NCBI GenBank assembly: GCA_951394045.1 | Contig: OX595986.1 | Span: 2,881,534 to 2,945,533, forward strand | Source of the DNA: Nitzschia sp. DOCU1 | Taxonomy: Eukaryota; Bacillariophyta; Bacillariophyceae; Bacillariales; Bacillariaceae | Reading direction: 5' to 3' | DNA: 64,000 nucleotides | In this document: piece by piece, positions 62,028 to 64,000 of the stretch | Layout of the letters: each line of letters begins with the position of its first letter | Position numbering within the stretch: the first letter of the stretch is position 1 | Notes under the pieces: generated by a model | What the model was told of the DNA's origin: nothing | Seen by the model: only the letters and a program-made list of their open reading frames with translations | Database searches by the model: none | Program-made: the position numbers and the translations under genes

Positions 62028-63779
62028 CTAGTTAAGGGCCAATGCCATGGTTGCTGCCGCAGCACCCACCATTGTCAACACATTTCTAGTGGACAAGAGA
62101 GAAACCGCGCCGTCTTCGGAAGGTGTTACATCAGATCCGGTAGCTGATTTTGACTCACAACAGTCTTGTGCGAGGGGCTTTATGGTAGCGCATTCCGTCT
62201 CGTTGACGAATGCTTCCAAGAAGTAGCAAGGCAACTCGTATCCTCCAAGCGTAACATTCAGATAAGGGTTTGCCAACTCCCCAGAGCACAGTTGGCACTG
62301 GGGGGTATAGGCCTCACAGCAAGTACTAGCGGCAAGGCCTGCAGCAGAGGCGCAAGTATCTTGTCCGATGGAGTAGTTAAAGTAGGCAGCATTCGCCAGG
62401 TCGCCACAAGTGGCACCTTCGTAGCCCGCGACCGGAACGTTCAACGCAACGTCATAGTTGGCAGCGGGGATGTAGTTGTAAGGGCCGCAGAGATCACAGA
62501 CGTAATTGCAGCAGGCGCTAGACGCTGCAGCGACAACCGCGGGACAGTAGTCCGCGGTGATGGTCTGGAAATAGTAAGCATTGCTGAAAAGATCATAGCA
62601 AGTGAACGAGCCAAGTCCATCAATCGCAACTTCAGTGTCGTAGTTGGCTGTGTCAAAGATCGTGCCGGCATCAGGGCACAGGTAGCAATCAGTCACGTTG
62701 GCGGCAGGGTTGTAGCACGATCCAACGATCGGAATCAAATCAAGGAGACTACTAGAGGTATTGCCAGCTTTACCACCTGCGTTGGTACAGTTAAAGGTGA
62801 TGGAGGTGTAGTTGCCGAAAGGTTTGATTTCACACTTTGCGCAGGGTTGACCGTTGAAAGTAATAGCGCAAGTGTCAGCCTCGAAGTCTTCCTCAAAGCA
62901 CACCTTTTGGGCGTAGGGAGCGGCAAACTCAAAGCAGAAGCTGTAACCAGGAGCAGTAAAATTAGAGAACGTGTAATCGACAGTTCGAGTAGCACACGTC
63001 TCGGCGCAACCAGGATAGACAAGACCAAGGCAATAGCCCTCAAAGATTGTGCACGGAATGGTTCCAGTACCAGTCTTATTGTCAAAGGTGGAGCAGTCGC
63101 AATTGTAGTACATGTAGTCGGGAGATGAAGGATCGCAAATGCCTGCGTTCTCGGTCAAGTGGTAGAGACGACGAGAATCGGCATTGGAGCAGAAACCTCC
63201 CATGCTCGAGAGCACACTTGGAACACACTTCTCGCCTTCTTCACACGAAAGGATGCCAACATCAGCAGCGTCGGAAGGAACGCACTCGACAGTACCAAGA
63301 GTGGCCAGAGTGGCAGCTTCGCGGACATTCTTCAAGATGCCGCCCTTGCCAAAGCTCTTGAAAACCTTGGAATTACCGAAAAGATTGCCTTCAGGGGTTT
63401 CACGGGGAACACAGTTTCCACCAAAGACAGTGTCTGGGGATTCTTGGCAGACCCTGCCCTTACCGCAGGATAGGATTCCTACATCAGGGTCCCGAGAACG
63501 AGGATCGCAGGGCTTGGATTCCAAAACGGGCTGATTCACCAAAGCACCATCGATCCTCTTGGCGTTGACGGGGTACTTGCCCTGCGCCCGACGACGAGGC
63601 TGCTTGTTGAGCTTTCGTTGACGCTTGGAGAACGACCCGTCGGCTTCGCGGGGCACGGAAGACAAAAGGCCGGCTAGGTCGAGCGTCAATTGATCATTGC
63701 CGGTAATAAGATCGGCCGCCTTCTCTGAAATGACGGGGATAGTCTGGGCAAGGATTCCTGCTGCGACGACAAACTTCAT
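62028..63779 (-). CDS. Cys-rich secreted or cell-surface protein, paralogue B
   Basis: A single exon of 583 aa from ATG 63779. The first ~20 residues (KFVVAAGILAQTIPVIS) match the leader of paralogue A. The same layout follows: a basic region (KRQRKLNKQPRRRAQGK), two DVGILSCGxGxxC modules (about 95-125 and 178-205), a middle domain, three tandem C-x-L-C-G modules with conserved CC ends, then a Ser/Pro stretch and a hydrophobic end (VLTMVGAAAATMALALN). A Cys-rich stalk and probable anchor suggest a surface protein. Identity to paralogue A is modest but continuous, with the Cys pattern kept. Function unknown. It runs towards paralogue A, with one unrelated gene between. Confidence 0.8.
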   Translation of the reverse strand: MKFVVAAGILAQTIPVISEKAADLITGNDQLTLDLAGLLSSVPREADGSFSKRQRKLNKQPRRRAQGKYPVNAKRIDGALVNQPVLESKPCDPRSRDPDVGILSCGKGRVCQESPDTVFGGNCVPRETPEGNLFGNSKVFKSFGKGGILKNVREAATLATLGTVECVPSDAADVGILSCEEGEKCVPSVLSSMGGFCSNADSRRLYHLTENAGICDPSSPDYMYYNCDCSTFDNKTGTGTIPCTIFEGYCLGLVYPGCAETCATRTVDYTFSNFTAPGYSFCFEFAAPYAQKVCFEEDFEADTCAITFNGQPCAKCEIKPFGNYTSITFNCTNAGGKAGNTSSSLLDLIPIVGSCYNPAANVTDCYLCPDAGTIFDTANYDTEVAIDGLGSFTCYDLFSNAYYFQTITADYCPAVVAAASSACCNYVCDLCGPYNYIPAANYDVALNVPVAGYEGATCGDLANAAYFNYSIGQDTCASAAGLAASTCCEAYTPQCQLCSGELANPYLNVTLGGYELPCYFLEAFVNETECATIKPLAQDCCESKSATGSDVTPSEDGAVSLLSTRNVLTMVGAAAATMALALN

Positions 63780-64000
63780 GTTACTTTTCTGTGAGGGGTA
63801 CGAAGTTATTGATGCACCTGTATGCTGTTGGTGAAGTGCACTAGAGGCAAGTTGTGCCACCAAACGATGCAAAACTGGGGCTTTCTGGGGCGAGGCGTTG
63901 GAGAGCCAATGCTCTATTTGATGTGTGTCTGTCTTTGGATTTTAACCTTTTACCTGATTGTTCGATAGTACAAAATCCACGTAAAGTCCCATCGAACCAG
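63780..64000. other. Upstream region of paralogue B
   Basis: 221 bp up to the window edge. It contains the start of the long ORF before ATG 63779 (non-ATG), not considered coding. Nothing else is recognised. Confidence 0.45.

Overview
The window reads as nuclear DNA of a photosynthetic stramenopile, most probably a diatom. Protein-coding genes are dense, lie on both strands and are often only 50-150 bp apart. Introns are few and short (59-124 bp, GT-AG). At least two proteins carry an N-terminal presequence of the kind used for complex plastids (signal peptide, then a phenylalanine near the expected cleavage point). There is an intact plastid-type sensor histidine kinase and a pair of Cys-rich surface proteins. 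I could run no search, so species is not assigned.

Layout: 1-1649 is the 5' part of a Dispatched/Patched-like RND membrane protein running off the left edge. 2.5-7.2 kb holds an MBL-like protein, a coiled-coil protein and a zinc-finger protein. 7.2-12.8 kb is a large inverted duplication of a PQQ-type sugar dehydrogenase gene. The left copy has a one-base frame break at its exon junction. The arms are about 99% alike through the first ~1.48 kb and much less alike afterwards, which suggests gene conversion. A three-exon gene sits in the loop. 13.2-16.5 kb has an NTF2-like protein and a TPR-MYND protein. 17.0-23.8 kb has SMC2 (condensin) and VAC14 (PI(3,5)P2 scaffold), convergent. 24.2-29.2 kb has a SAM methyltransferase, tRNA-Leu(UAG), a TIM-barrel protein, a SPOUT1-like RNA methyltransferase and a DNL-type zinc-finger protein with a secretory or plastid-like leader.

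30-36 kb carries a NudC-domain cochaperone, the mRNA-export helicase DBP5/DDX19 and TBCCD1. 36-43.4 kb carries a 4-TM protein with a long disordered tail, spermidine synthase and a protein kinase. 44-46.2 kb encodes an unusual fusion of aldose 1-epimerase with an NTM1-type N-terminal methyltransferase. 46.7-55.3 kb holds a RING+PHD protein, a zinc-ligand-depleted DHYC palmitoyltransferase-like protein, a chloroplast-sensor-kinase homologue, a 110-aa membrane protein, an mS37-like small protein and MCTS1. 55.9-63.8 kb has two convergent Cys-rich secreted paralogues flanking a large predicted plastid protein.

The genes are mostly unrelated housekeeping genes rather than one operon-like system. 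The most unusual items are the inverted duplication, the epimerase-methyltransferase fusion and the degenerate DHYC enzyme. Gene ends and exon joins were worked out by hand from reading frames and splice signals. Where the first long ORF begins with a non-ATG codon, I chose the first sensible ATG.
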